A stretch of DNA of 64,000 bases from Muricea muricata (lineage: Eukaryota; Cnidaria; Anthozoa; Malacalcyonacea; Plexauridae), in the NCBI GenBank assembly GCA_963855995.1, contig OY979726.1, positions 2,878,501-2,942,500 of the forward strand, in the 5' to 3' direction. Numbering within the stretch: position 1 is the first letter of the stretch; every line of letters starts with the position of its first letter. The notes under the pieces are model-generated. The model did no database searches, was not told where the DNA came from, and was given only the letters and a program-made list of their open reading frames with translations. Shown piece by piece: positions 1-10,889 of the stretch. The position numbers and the translations under genes are program-made.

Positions 1-198
1 GCCGTAGTTAAAAACGATAATCAAGAGTGTTTGGATGATATTATACATCAAACATAACACATGGCTGCTGCGGTAGAGATCGTTGGGAAAATGAGAGACA
101 AACGAATACTCAAAGTTTTCCCAAACACATATTTCGGTGTAGGTATTGTTTTCTTTGCCCGTAGATTCCGCTGCATCAATGTCCCTCATCTTGTTCAT
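1..198 (-). CDS. Rhodopsin-class GPCR, N-terminal part (cut by window start)
   Basis: This is the first 66 codons of a third member of the receptor array. It starts at an ATG ending at 198 and reads MNKMRDIDAAEST onward. The extracellular N-terminus (TYTEICVWENFEYSFVSHFP) and the beginning of TM1 are almost identical to the genes at 5382-6326 and 7430-8374. The frame is open to the window edge, so the rest lies outside. The start is chosen because all three paralogs begin at the same ATG inside the conserved context CTATATATGAA. About 300 bp of its upstream flank (199 to about 520) is also homologous to the flanks of the other two copies. Nothing here suggests a pseudogene, but only one fifth of the gene is visible. 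Confidence 0.85.
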   Translation of the reverse strand, partial: MNKMRDIDAAESTGKENNTYTEICVWENFEYSFVSHFPNDLYRSSHVLCLMYNIIQTLLIIVFNYG

Positions 199-529
199 AT
201 ATAGCGAAGTTGATTGTCGAATGTTGTAGCAGTTGCATACAATAGAAGTTAACTTCTCCTTTTGTGAGAGGACGTGTAACCATCTTTATCTTTGTCACAC
301 TGCACTTTATGCCCGCGCAAGTTAATCATAGCTTATGATAATGACGAAAGCACTTAGCACTGAAGATGGAACAGATGGTTCAAGCACAAAGTGGACGTGC
401 GCAATAATTATTCTTGCATCGGAGTAAATAAACGGGTTAATAAAACGCCTACTCGTGCATGACTAACTACCTATTCCAGTGCATCTACTTTAAGTAGGTT
501 AGTTTATATTGAAGAACGAAAGTTTTGTA

Positions 530-784
530 GAACTGATCGATACAAAAATAGTTTTATCCCTAAAATGTGTTCATTTCCTGCTAACAATGAACACTTGTAG
601 TTTTATATCTTTTTAGTTTTATATATTCCAAGGGAATCTTGTATTTTATGCTTTTATTATATTGTTAAAAAATTGCAATTGACCTTTGGTTCTGTAATAT
701 GTTTAATTTACCACAACCATTAATAATAGTCATAATAATAATTTAAAAAAATAAAAAATGCTAAAAATACCACTTCCAGTAATA
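530..784. other. Receptor-array spacer, no gene seen
   Basis: AT-rich spacer between the duplicated upstream flank of the first receptor copy and the left end of the foldback element. No open frame, RNA gene or repeat was recognised. Confidence 0.5.
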
Positions 785-2372
785 CAGTGCGACTCACGAT
801 ATTACTTGTATGAGATATTTGTGCCGTACGTATTCAAAATGAGCATTGCTATTCATTAAAACTTACGAACATCAAAACAAAGTTGTGAGAAGATCTTTAC
901 GATGTTGATATTTGATGTTAATCACATGACTGAAAAAATATGGCGTTGTTCCATATTTGAGGCGGACCACGCTATTAGTTTTAAAAATATGATAACAGGA
1001 CAGGACGTCGTTTTTAACTTAATTTGAAGTGGAAACGACATTCTTTAACCAAAAACAGCATAGTTAACAACAAGAGAATGTTTTAGCTAGAAAATAAACG
1101 AGCTTGGTGTCATAGCTGAAGGATTTTTCAAAAAATACGTGGAACGGTGGAAAAGAGGGGTTCTGGACTTTTAAAATGGATAAGAATGGGAAGTATTAGG
1201 CGTTTGAAGGAGAACTGTTCGTAAATTATCATGATCAACGTCTATCAACATTTTGAGAAAGTTTGCTTTGCCATATATCTTCACAACTAGCAATGATGGA
1301 TTCCTGGTAAGCAATAATAATTCAAAAAGTACTTCCACTGGTGTTGTGGAATAAACGTTTGGCACTGGATTGAGGCAAAAAAAATGCTTGAGAGCACAAC
1401 AAGGCGAGACAGGCAAGACAGACAAGTCGAGATCAACATGATAATTCCCTAATGCTGGAAAAGGAACTTCTGATGAAAGGTTTTAGGTACCTGCCAAAGA
1501 AGTGGTAGAACGATCATTTAAATCCGTATTATTAGCAACCTACATGTCTTCATATGTGCCTAAATGTGCAAAAGAGACCTCTGATCCCTATTTCCGCTGT
1601 TACCAGCAGAACTCGTTTACTTTACCACTTTTTTGTTGACTCCTTAGCCTCGCTGATCACATACCATCATTGAATATAAATAATCTAACCCATGCATACA
1701 TTTTCCAAGCTTTATCATGCTGATTTCGTCCGCCCGTCAAAAGGACAAACTTCTGTTGTGCTCTCAAGCATTTTTTTGCCTCAATCCAGTGCCAAAAACG
1801 GTTATTCCACGACACCAGTGGAAGTACTTTTAGAATTATTATTGCTTACCAGGAATCCATCATTGCTAGTTTTGAAGATATATGGCAAAGCAAACTTTCT
1901 CAAAATGTTGATAGACGTTCATCATGATAATTTACGAACAGTTCTCCTTCAAACACCTAATGCCTCCCACTCTTATCCATTTTAGAAATCCAGAATCCCT
2001 CTTTTCCACCGTTCCACGTAATCTTTGAAAAATCCTTCAACTATGACACCAAGTTCGTTTATTTTCTAGCTAAAGCATTCTCTTGTTGTTACCTATGCTG
2101 TTTTTGGTTAAAGAATGTTTCCACTTCAAATTAAGTTAAAAACGACGTCCTGTCGTGTTATCATATTTTTAAAACTAATAGCGTGGTCCGCCTCAAATAT
2201 GGAACAGCGCCATATTTTTTCAGTCATGTGACTAACATCAAATATCAACATCGTAAAGATCTTCTCACAACTTTGTTTTGATGTTCGTAAGTTTTAATGA
2301 ATAGCAATGCTCATTTTGAATACGTACGGCACAAATATCTCATACAAGTAATATCGTGAGTCGCAGTGTAGT
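785..2372. mobile_element. Tc1/mariner-like foldback element with about 620-bp inverted arms
   Basis: The stretch from about 785 to 1405 reappears, inverted and roughly 95% identical by eye, at about 1755-2372, leaving a loop of about 350 bp. The termini read TA-CAGTGCGACTCACG on the left and CGTGAGTCGCAGTG-TA on the right. That is consistent with a TA target duplication and the CAGT-type ends of Tc1/mariner elements. Both arms carry the same short open frame (residues YSTTPVEVLFELLLLTRNPS and onward), which is simply the arm read in both directions. No transposase or DDE/D motif is visible, so the element is non-autonomous. It sits in the spacer of the receptor array and partly explains why the first spacer is about 4 kb longer than the second. 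Superfamily assignment rests on the ends only. Confidence 0.75.
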
Positions 2373-3597
2373 TTCACAATGAGCACACTAGTAAAATGCG
2401 AAAAATTTAAAAAAGTTAAAGAATTAACTATCATCGCAAACTGTACTAGTCATACAGTGATACACAGACTGTACTCAGTCTTTGCACAGCATGCTTCCAT
2501 ATTTATGGACCTTTTCTTAAATCAGGGAAGGGAAAAGGCCCTGGCATCGGCTGGTCTATTTTGTAATCCCATTGGCTCATTCAAACGGTCGATTAAATCA
2601 TTTAAGAGTATAATTTATTGATAAAATACAACTGAAGAGAGATTTAAATCATTTAAACCCTTTGTTTAGTTTGTTTATGTACCTTTAAATCACTTATTCG
2701 GCTGACTCTTAACAATCTTCGTATAAAGTCATATACGTAGATATCCGTATGCTTCATTATCTGAATTTGATGAAGGTATAGGGACAACCTATGCATGTTA
2801 TCAGCTTACACACAGCAATCTTCTAAACAAGTTTTAACCGTATTATATCTACTAAGCACTTACTATACCAGGTTTAACATGTTACTTTATTTCATTGGGC
2901 ATTGTAGTGTCATATATACAGTCGAAGATGTAGAGCCAGCTGTAGTCCGTAGAAGGCTGCTTTTATAGGAAGTTATTTACCTTAAAGCTAGCTGTATTGC
3001 ATAGAACGTTAAAAATTACTTCTCAGATTTATTATTTATGCAAACACTTACAGAGACCACAGAAACTAACATATTCTTACACCCAGATATTCTGGGTGTC
3101 ATGTGACCAGCCGACGCCAGGGCCTTTTCTCTTCCCAATTCAAGAAAAGGCCCTGGGATCGAGATTGGGCCCCACTTAGAGTAGCCGCGCTGCAGAATGA
3201 CGGCAACGAAATACGACGCATAAACGACAAATGCTCTCACTCGACCACAAAGGAGAAGCACCATAAAGCCTTTATGGAAGTCTTTTCCATAAACGACTAC
3301 TCACAAGGTTACAACAACAATATCACACTTGATAACATAATTATCACATTGCCGTCACGAACCATCATCAAACAGTGATACCGACTGGCCATATCTCCGT
3401 ATCCCTTTATCTCAGACACCGTCATGATAAAAAATCACCTATGTGTTTTAAAGACGAAGGCTTCCCCGTTAGAATTGACCACAAATCGACATCACTAAGA
3501 CAAGCTCTAGCTTCAATTAAGGAAACAGAATCTGCACCAGATCCAGTTCTCCTACAGCCAAACACAATTTATGCTTTCGGAAAAATGTTGTCTATTT
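2373..3597. other. Spacer with a short inverted repeat, no gene seen
   Basis: No convincing coding frame. A roughly 38-bp inverted repeat containing AAAAGGCCCTGGC(A/G)TCGGCTGG occurs at about 2517-2556 and 3104-3142, probably the ends of a decayed element. A second partial copy of the same word follows at about 3145-3160. Confidence 0.4.
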
Positions 3598-3952
3598 AAC
3601 AAATAGATTTCATTTTTGCGTGCGTCTGTACTGTAATAGATCACAGATGACGTCATAGCGTGTGGAGAACAAAAAAAGTACGCACGAGACGCAGTCGAGT
3701 GCGTGATTTTTTGTTCTTCACACGCTATGGCGTCATCTGTGATCTATTACAGTACAGACGCACAAAAAAATGAAATCTATTTGTTTTATATTATAATAAA
3801 GTTGACAAAAATCATGCGAAGACCCGCGAAATAAATTAGCTAAATTAGATCACGCCATCAGTTGACGTCATCCGTGCGTGTGTACTTTAATAACACACAG
3901 CTCGCGACCAATGAATATGCAGAATGAACACGTATTATTATATAAAAAATCA
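3598..3952 (+). mobile_element. CRE-containing hairpin MITE, copy 1
   Basis: A near-perfect hairpin (about 3598-3785, arms starting ACAAATAGATTTCATTTTTG) is followed by a unique tail of about 165 bp ending near CACGTATTATTATAT. The same hairpin plus tail occurs in the opposite orientation at about 35,795-36,151, which fixes the element's extent. TGACGTCA, the palindromic CREB/ATF consensus, occurs at about 3650 and 3864, with a one-base variant (TGGCGTCA) in the other arm. No coding capacity. Superfamily not assigned. Confidence 0.75.
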
Positions 3953-4629
3953 TCTGTGATCAATGCCATAGCAATTATATGCGAAGCACTATAAGGTACT
4001 CACACACCGGGTCAAGGAAAACATTACGCATACTGCTTCCTTCGTTCTTAAACACGTGAACGTCTCCAAACACAAGAATTCAACATAACCACCGAAGTCA
4101 CCGAGCAACTCCGACGCCGTCAACCTACGACTTAAAGAAGCCATCCACTTCCATAAACAGAAACCACTATACTCAATTTCCGGGGGGAATGCAACGAACT
4201 ATCACAACTCTTACATTAAAATTATTTTAGCCCAATTACAATTTTTTTAGCTCATCGTTTATGTCATAGACCTCAACTGTTCTTTGCGATTCTAATTTGA
4301 GACTTATAGTTGCGCACTTCTACTTATCTCTGATGATGTCGTCGCAGACGACGAAAGCTTATATGTTTTTTAGATATTTTATTTTTGTACATTTTCATAA
4401 TTCTATTAAAATTTACTCATTCATCATGGCCTTATTCGTAACAGTAGCTTTCTGCTTCATTCGAAAATACCACGTTTACATTACTTTATATTACCGAAGG
4501 GTAACTTTGTACCCTTAATTAGCGTATGACTTAAGTTTAACAAAGTATACCCCAAAGAACGAGCGATTGTATGTACACAGTATACAATAGAAACATAAAA
4601 TGAATTTGCTTCTCGCCTTGTTCTTGCAT
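3953..4629. other. Spacer, no gene seen
   Basis: AT-rich DNA between the MITE and the duplicated 3' flank of the second receptor. Short open frames of 70-90 codons on both strands have no recognisable motif and look random. Confidence 0.4.
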
Positions 4630-6650
4630 AAGCATATTTTTCGAAGTCGCAAGTACATGACCCTATAAAAGCTTCTTCAATGAAGGTTGTCACTGCTATT
4701 TCAATAAAGCTATTTCCAAAAGCAAAATGTAAACTATGAGCGCGCAATGGATGACGGGCTATTGCTTAATTTCACTTCCAAACACGAAATTTTTACTTTG
4801 AAACAGCATTGAGGGCAACACAGGAAAATTACGACAGCAAACCTACTTGCTACAAAGATAATTTCCCGAATATTAGGGCCTAAACAAGCAATAATCCATC
4901 ATCCGGTGCGCGATATCATAGTCAATAGATTACAATTTCGGAAAGGCAACCTTAATTGAGATAGCTGTATACAGAATGAGGTTATAATGATTCCACTATT
5001 TGCATACCCAATGAAGTTGAATAATACAAGCTAAAAAACAATAAATATTGCCATTGATGTTGCTTAAAAACCTCTACGAAAACATTCAACTGTCGTTCTC
5101 GAATTATTTACCTCCCGAAAAAAAGTTTAAAAGTCGATAGTTTAGCAGGCACTTTTGTTCTCGTTTAAACTATGTGAATACAAAGTCCTGAAATATATTA
5201 AAAGTGAAGTCACAGGGTTCCAAAGGAAAGCGTATCAGGCCATATCACGGGTGTCGCGTCACCAACATTTCAGCTCGCGTTTTTTAGTGCATTCCTTTGA
5301 TTGCCGATGCTCTAACTGATCTTTACAATGCTATCGACACATTGTTGGGCACGATTCCGTTTCTTGAACACTTTCAACATTTCAACGTGAAAAATTACGC
5401 AAGATAGATTTGGCATGTTTCCGTAATATCGCATTTCGCCAGTAGAAGATGACAGAATTGAGCACCGAGGCAGAAAGAATAACCGTGGTAGCCCATGGAA
5501 CAAAAAGAGCTACCACCTGCACAGTCAGTTCGTTCAGTCCAATTTCAATGGAGGATGGCAGGTAGCAACAAATTGTGCATAGTAGAACGGCGATACAGGA
5601 TTTAGCGTCACGCACTCCGCGTAGAAGCGTCTTCTCACCCTGCACGTTCGGCTCAATTCTTCGCCTCTTGTAAACGGTTACAAAAATTCTCACATGCACG
5701 AAAACCAATGCCAACATTGAGAATGTCATCATCCCAGTCAAGACTAGAGAAACGGTATTTTTACTCAAGACAAACACGGAAAGGTATTGCCTGATGATAA
5801 ATAATGACCAAAGAACAATGAGAAGATAAAGGATCCGCCTATTCGTCACTTTAGTCCTGTGAAAAACTGGATGAATTACGGACAAATATATTCCAAAATT
5901 TAGCGCGAAAAAAGTGATCATGGAAAAAGATAGGACTAGTCTATTCGTTGCTACAAACGAGAGGAAAACGACACAGTTCTCATTGCCAGATATTTCTCTG
6001 CTCAAGTGGATCAAAAACAGCGGTTCTACGACAATTCCAATGACCAAGTCGTTTGCCGATAAAATCATGACGATAAAGAACGTTGTTTTTCTTCTCAATT
6101 GAGAGGATTTGTAAAACGCGTGGATGGCGGCGTAGTTAAAAACGATAATCAAGAGTGTTTGGATGATATTATACATCAAACATAACACATGGCTGGCGCG
6201 ATAGAAATCGTTGGGAAAATGAGAGACAAACGAATACTCAAGGTTTTCCCAAACACATATTTCGGTGTAGGTATTATGTGTTTTGTCCGTCGATTCCGCT
6301 GCATCAATGTCTCTCATCATGTTCATATATAGCGAAGTTGATGGTCGAATGTTGTAGCAATCGCATGGGATAAAAGTTAATTTCTCCTTTTGCGAAAGGA
6401 CGTGTAACCGTCTTTATCACACCGCTCTTTACGCCTGCACAACTTAATCATAGCTTATGTAATGAAAAAAGCACTTAGCAATAAAGATGGAACAGATGGC
6501 TCAAGCACAAAGTGGAACGAGCGCAATAATTATTCTTGCAGCGGAGTAAATAAACGCTCGTGCGTGACTAATTAACTATTTATTCCAGTGCGTTTACTAT
6601 AAGTGGGGTTGCTTAGACTACACTAACCAATTATATTGAAAAAGAAAAAT
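4630..6650. repeat. Tandem duplication unit A of the receptor array
   Basis: This block holds the receptor at 5382-6326 with about 750 bp of 3' flank and about 320 bp of 5' flank. It matches 6,705-8,670 (unit B) along its length, with scattered substitutions and small indels, so whole 2.05-kb units were duplicated and not just coding sequence. The upstream flank of the truncated first copy belongs to the same family. Confidence 0.75.
5382..6326 (-). CDS. Rhodopsin-class (class A) GPCR with degenerate signature motifs
   Basis: An intronless 314-codon gene with seven hydrophobic segments. TM1 is about residues 46-71, TM2 81-106, TM3 118-150, TM4 164-182, TM5 190-215, TM6 242-264 and TM7 270-296. 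Conserved class A marks present are D93 (2.50, in LSANDL), C118 at the top of TM3, W173 in TM4 and P257 in TM6. Expected marks that are altered: the DRY triplet is G145-I146-Y147, CWxP is C-Y-L-P (254-257), NPxxY is NSVIF (290-294), TM5 has no proline, and extracellular loop 2 is very short with no cysteine to pair with C118. A basic intracellular loop (YKRRRIE) and basic tail are retained. Family knowledge: such receptors sit in the plasma membrane and signal through G proteins. The ligand cannot be inferred, and coupling is doubtful without Arg3.50. It lies about 1.1 kb from its paralog on the same strand. Confidence 0.9.
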   Translation of the reverse strand: MNMMRDIDAAESTDKTHNTYTEICVWENLEYSFVSHFPNDFYRASHVLCLMYNIIQTLLIIVFNYAAIHAFYKSSQLRRKTTFFIVMILSANDLVIGIVVEPLFLIHLSREISGNENCVVFLSFVATNRLVLSFSMITFFALNFGIYLSVIHPVFHRTKVTNRRILYLLIVLWSLFIIRQYLSVFVLSKNTVSLVLTGMMTFSMLALVFVHVRIFVTVYKRRRIEPNVQGEKTLLRGVRDAKSCIAVLLCTICCYLPSSIEIGLNELTVQVVALFVPWATTVILSASVLNSVIFYWRNAILRKHAKSILRNFSR

Positions 6651-7429
6651 TAAAAACGCACTTTTGTACATGTTTTTGTACCTCGTCTCCCTGACTACCA
6701 CAGCAGGCATCTTGTTTTGTAGAAGCAAATTTTTCGCAGTCGCTAGTACTAGACCCTACAAAGCTTTTTCAATAAAGGTTGCCATTGCTATTTCAATAAA
6801 GCTATTCCAAAAAGCAAAATGTAAACTACGAGCGCGCAATGGATGACGGGTTATTGCCCACTTTCACCTCCAAGCACGAAATTATTTCTTTGAAACAGCA
6901 TTGAGGGCAACATAGGAAAATTACGACAGCAAACCTACTTGCTACAAAGATAATTTCCCGAATATTAGGGCCTAAACAAGCAATAATCCATCATCCGTTG
7001 CGCAATCATAGTTCACAGTTTACAATTTCGGAAAGGCAACCTTAATTGAGATAGCTGTATACAGAATGAGGTTAATGATTCCACTATTTGCATACCCAAT
7101 GAACTTGAATAATACAATCCAAAAAACAATAAATATTGCCATTGATGTTGCTTAAAAACCTCTGCGAAAACATTCAACTGTCGTTCTCAAATTATTTAGC
7201 TTCCTAAAAAAGGTTTAAAAGTCGATAGTTTAGCAGGCATTTTTGTTCTTGTTTAAACTATGTGAATACAAAGTCCTGAAATATAGTAAAAGTGAAGTCA
7301 CAGGGTTCCAAAGGAAAGCGTATCGGGCCATATCACGGGTGTCGCGTCAGCATCGTTTCAGCTCGCGTTTCTAGTCCATTCCTTTGATTGCCGATGCTCT
7401 AACTGATCTTTATGAACACTTCAAACATT
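6327..7429. other. Intergenic spacer of the receptor array
   Basis: Holds the 5' flank of the gene ending at 6326 (to about 6650) and the 3' flank of the next copy (from about 6705). Both match the corresponding flanks of the neighbouring units. No separate gene is seen. Confidence 0.6.
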
Positions 7430-8670
7430 TCAACGTGAAAAATTACGCAAGATAGATTTGGCATGTTTCCGTAATATCGCATTTCGCCAGTAGAAGATGA
7501 CAGAATTGAGCACCGAGGCAGAAAGAAGAACCGTGGTACTCCATGGAACAAAAAGAGCCACAGCCAGTACAGTGTTCTCTTTTAGTCCGATTTCAATGGA
7601 GTATGGCAGGTAGCAACAAACTGTGCATAGTAGAACGGCGATACAGGATTTGGCCTCACGCACTCCGCGTAGAAGCGTCTTCTCACCATGCACGTTCGGC
7701 TCAATTCTTCGCCTCTTGTAAACGGTTGCAAAAATTCTCACATGCACGAAAACCAATGCCAACATTGAGAATGTCATCAGCCCAGTCAAGATAAGAGAAA
7801 CGGTATTTTTACTCAAGAGAAACACGAAAAGGTATTGCCTGATGATATGTAATGACCAAAGAACAATGAGAAGAAAAAGGATCCGCCTATTCGTCACTTT
7901 AGTCTTGTGAAAAATTGGATGAACCACCGACAGGTATATTTCAAAATTGAGCACGAGAAATGTGATCATAGAAAAAGGCAAGACTAGGCCCAGTGTTACC
8001 ACATACCACATGAAAACAAAACAGTTCTCATTGCCAGATATTTCTCTGCCCAAATGGATCAAATACAGCGGTTCTACGACAAGTCCAGTGACCAAGTCGT
8101 TTGCCGATAAAACCATGACGATAAAGAACGTTGTTTTTCTTCTCAATTGAGAGGATTTGTAAAACGCGTGGATCGCGGCGTGGTTAAGAACGATAATCAA
8201 GAATGTTTGGATGATATTATAGATCAAACATAACACATGGCTGCTGCGGTAGAGATCGTTGGGAAAATGAGAGACAAACGAATACTCAAATTTTTCCCAA
8301 ACACAAATTTCGGTGTAGGTATTGTGTCCTGTGTCCGTAGATTCCGCCGCATCAATGTCGCTCATCTTCTTCATATATAGCGAAGTTGATTGTCGAATGT
8401 TGTAGCAATTGCATACAATAGAAGTTAATTTCTCCTTCTGCGGAAGGACGTGTAACAGTCATTAACACACCGCACTTTATGACTAGACTGATAATGAAGA
8501 AAGCAATCAGCGCTGTAGATGGAACAGCTGGTTCAAGCACGAAGTGCGCAATAATTATTCTTGCATCAGAGTAAACAAACGCCTGGTCATGCAACTACTT
8601 ATTCCAATGCGTCTACTGTACATGGGGTTGCTTAACAACACTAACCAATCATTCTGAAGAACGGTGAGAT
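6705..8670. repeat. Tandem duplication unit B of the receptor array
   Basis: The second full duplication unit, homologous to 4,630-6,650, with the receptor at 7430-8374 in the same place and orientation. Coding and flanking parts are both conserved, which points to recent duplication or ongoing gene conversion. Confidence 0.75.
7430..8374 (-). CDS. Rhodopsin-class GPCR, paralog of the gene at 5382-6326
   Basis: An intronless 314-codon gene colinear with its neighbour without gaps. Differences concentrate in TM3 (residues 121-145), extracellular loop 2 and the TM6-TM7 loop, where ligand contacts usually lie, while intracellular loop 3 and the tail are nearly unchanged. D2.50, the TM3 cysteine and P6.50 are kept. 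The DRY position reads E145-I146-Y147, so the acidic residue is present but the arginine is again missing. TM7 reads NSVIFYW in place of NPxxY, and loop 2 has no cysteine. The start is the ATG shared by all three copies. Uninterrupted open frames in both complete copies argue that the odd motifs are functional features and not decay. Ligand unknown. Confidence 0.9.
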   Translation of the reverse strand: MKKMSDIDAAESTDTGHNTYTEICVWEKFEYSFVSHFPNDLYRSSHVLCLIYNIIQTFLIIVLNHAAIHAFYKSSQLRRKTTFFIVMVLSANDLVTGLVVEPLYLIHLGREISGNENCFVFMWYVVTLGLVLPFSMITFLVLNFEIYLSVVHPIFHKTKVTNRRILFLLIVLWSLHIIRQYLFVFLLSKNTVSLILTGLMTFSMLALVFVHVRIFATVYKRRRIEPNVHGEKTLLRGVREAKSCIAVLLCTVCCYLPYSIEIGLKENTVLAVALFVPWSTTVLLSASVLNSVIFYWRNAILRKHAKSILRNFSR

Positions 8671-10880
8671 TGTCAAAATAGCACTTCCAGTCTGATAATT
8701 TCCCACACTAGTAATATTCAGAAAATTAAAAAATGCACAGCCTGTACTTACACAGTATGATTCCACATCCAAACATCGCCATCAACAATAGCGGTGAACT
8801 ATACGCGAGTATCTAAGTAACACCACCGATGGGAGGTCTTTATGGGAAAATATTAAGCCGAGTTACGGACGTATTGACGACCGAAACGGCAACACTCTAT
8901 TTCTATCAAAAATGTCTTATATTCAAAAACTGGACTGAAACTTTCCAAAATGCACATTTTAAATGTATCCGATTGTAATATTAATCACATTAAAGCGTCA
9001 ACATACAATGTTGAACGCAGTTTTGCCATAATTTATAAAATCGTGAATTTTTTGTTTGCCAACGACAAGTTCAAAGTGAAAATACAATCGAACTCATTCC
9101 TCAGTTAATCATTTTGTATTTGTGATTATGTGCTTATAATTTGCTCAAAAGAGCCCGACAGTGTCAAGGCCGCGCAAGATCAATAATTGGGAGAGCAAAT
9201 ATCACATATTCGATTTCAACATCATCAATTTTTTTTTAAAATCGATCGTTTTTACTGTCTGCAAACAGGATTATACGAATATGTGCCCTCCCCAATTCTC
9301 AATCTTCCCCAGTCCCTGATACAAACCCTTTAGTTTATTACATGGCATTTTTAAGTTTTTGTTTAGCACTTCGCTTGAACTGTACATCCTTGCGTACATA
9401 AATTTGCTCCCTAAGTGTCTGTCGCTCTTATTTAGGGCAATTTACATTTGTTTTAGATAATCTAGTGTTTTGAATGTTTTATCTGCAGGACATTAAACGC
9501 TTTGCAAAGTCTCGCGACAACAGCAGAGGGCACTACGGCAAAATCAGGACCTCAAATGACAAATCAGACTCGCCTCAATTCTTCAAAACGAATGTATGCA
9601 ATATAATAAATATTGTTCAGGTTCGAACAGCTGAAACTGAAGAACAGCTGCTCAGTTGAAACTCGGGTAAAAATTTCCGGTATTAATTAACATAGGCTGC
9701 GAATGGGACCAAGAACATCTATTCGCAAATTTACTTTTGAAAATTAGCAGGAAATTTCAGTCAAAAACAGCGGAAACACTGCTTCCGACAAGAGCAAAAT
9801 TACCGCACTTTCCTAATGAATTGGATAAAATTTCGAAAGAAACTTGTCTCCATCCACCCTTTTGATACAAAATTATAATAACAGCTTCAAATTATATAAA
9901 TCGTACAGTGTAGTTAAATGCAAAAAAGATTGTAAAAAAATGGATGTAAATTCTTTGGTAAAAGACATTGTAAAACACCAAGGATCGTTTCAAAACTGTT
10001 TTAGAATAATGCAGATTTAAGCAACCTCCAAAGAAGCAATGTTTTGCCCCCTTGTCACTACTAGCTATGTATATGGTTCATATGTACCATATGGTTCAAT
10101 ACATGTTTCCAGGGCGAAATCAACGTTTTAAGGTTCCTGCAAGCGTAAGACTTCAACATTTGTGCGAGCATACCATTGGAAAACGAAATTCACAATTTTC
10201 ACAAACCAAACTCAAAGCCCAGCGAGAAGGTGTAAAAGAAACAGCAAACCTGGACAATATAGATACAACTGGATGACGAACACTTCACTCCAACTCATCT
10301 ACAGTTTCTCTCAACTTCTTTTCCGAAATTCTTTCAAGATATCTAAAACGAGCAGACAAATACACTGAATAAATCTACTAGGTGATGGGAAAATGCCAAA
10401 CACCATTTAAACAAAACCCAGGTACTCATAACCCGTTTACACGTTACCGGATTTGCTAAGTCACGACATCGAGTTCGGGTAGTTTGCGATCATATTTACT
10501 CTCACCACTTTTTTCTGTGGCTACTTGTGGTTAAATTCTGCAATACTATCGTAAGTATAAGAGCCACACTTGTCGTGGTGGAACTATTCAATTTCATATC
10601 GTGACCATGCGAATCCCGTACCGTGTAAACAGGGTCTATATTACCAATTATAATATGATATAGATAATTACATTTAATTTGTTTGTAATATATGTTCTAT
10701 TACAGTTTCAATGGTTTGAGAAATGGTTTAAATTTGACAAAAACACTGACGATAAGGGACTATATTTTTAAATAATGGTTCACCAACACTAAATACTAAT
10801 AAGACGAAAAGGTTCACCAACTAAATAGACGAAGGTTTCAAAGAAATTACGAGAAATATTGAGTTAAACACAATTTTAAG
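8671..10880. other. Intergenic region without recognised gene
   Basis: AT-rich DNA with short open frames only (61-74 codons), none showing a family motif or splice-linked partner. No repeat beyond simple A/T runs was noticed. Confidence 0.5.
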
Positions 10881-10889
10881 TCGACAAAT

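Noticed and set aside
1171..1985. Protein-coding gene fragments in both arms of the foldback element
   Set aside because: The two similar frames are the same DNA read from the two inverted arms; no domain is visible.
5914..8150. Plus-strand frames overlapping the receptors
   Set aside because: Antisense shadows of the conserved receptor coding sequence; they appear in both paralogs only because the genes are homologous.
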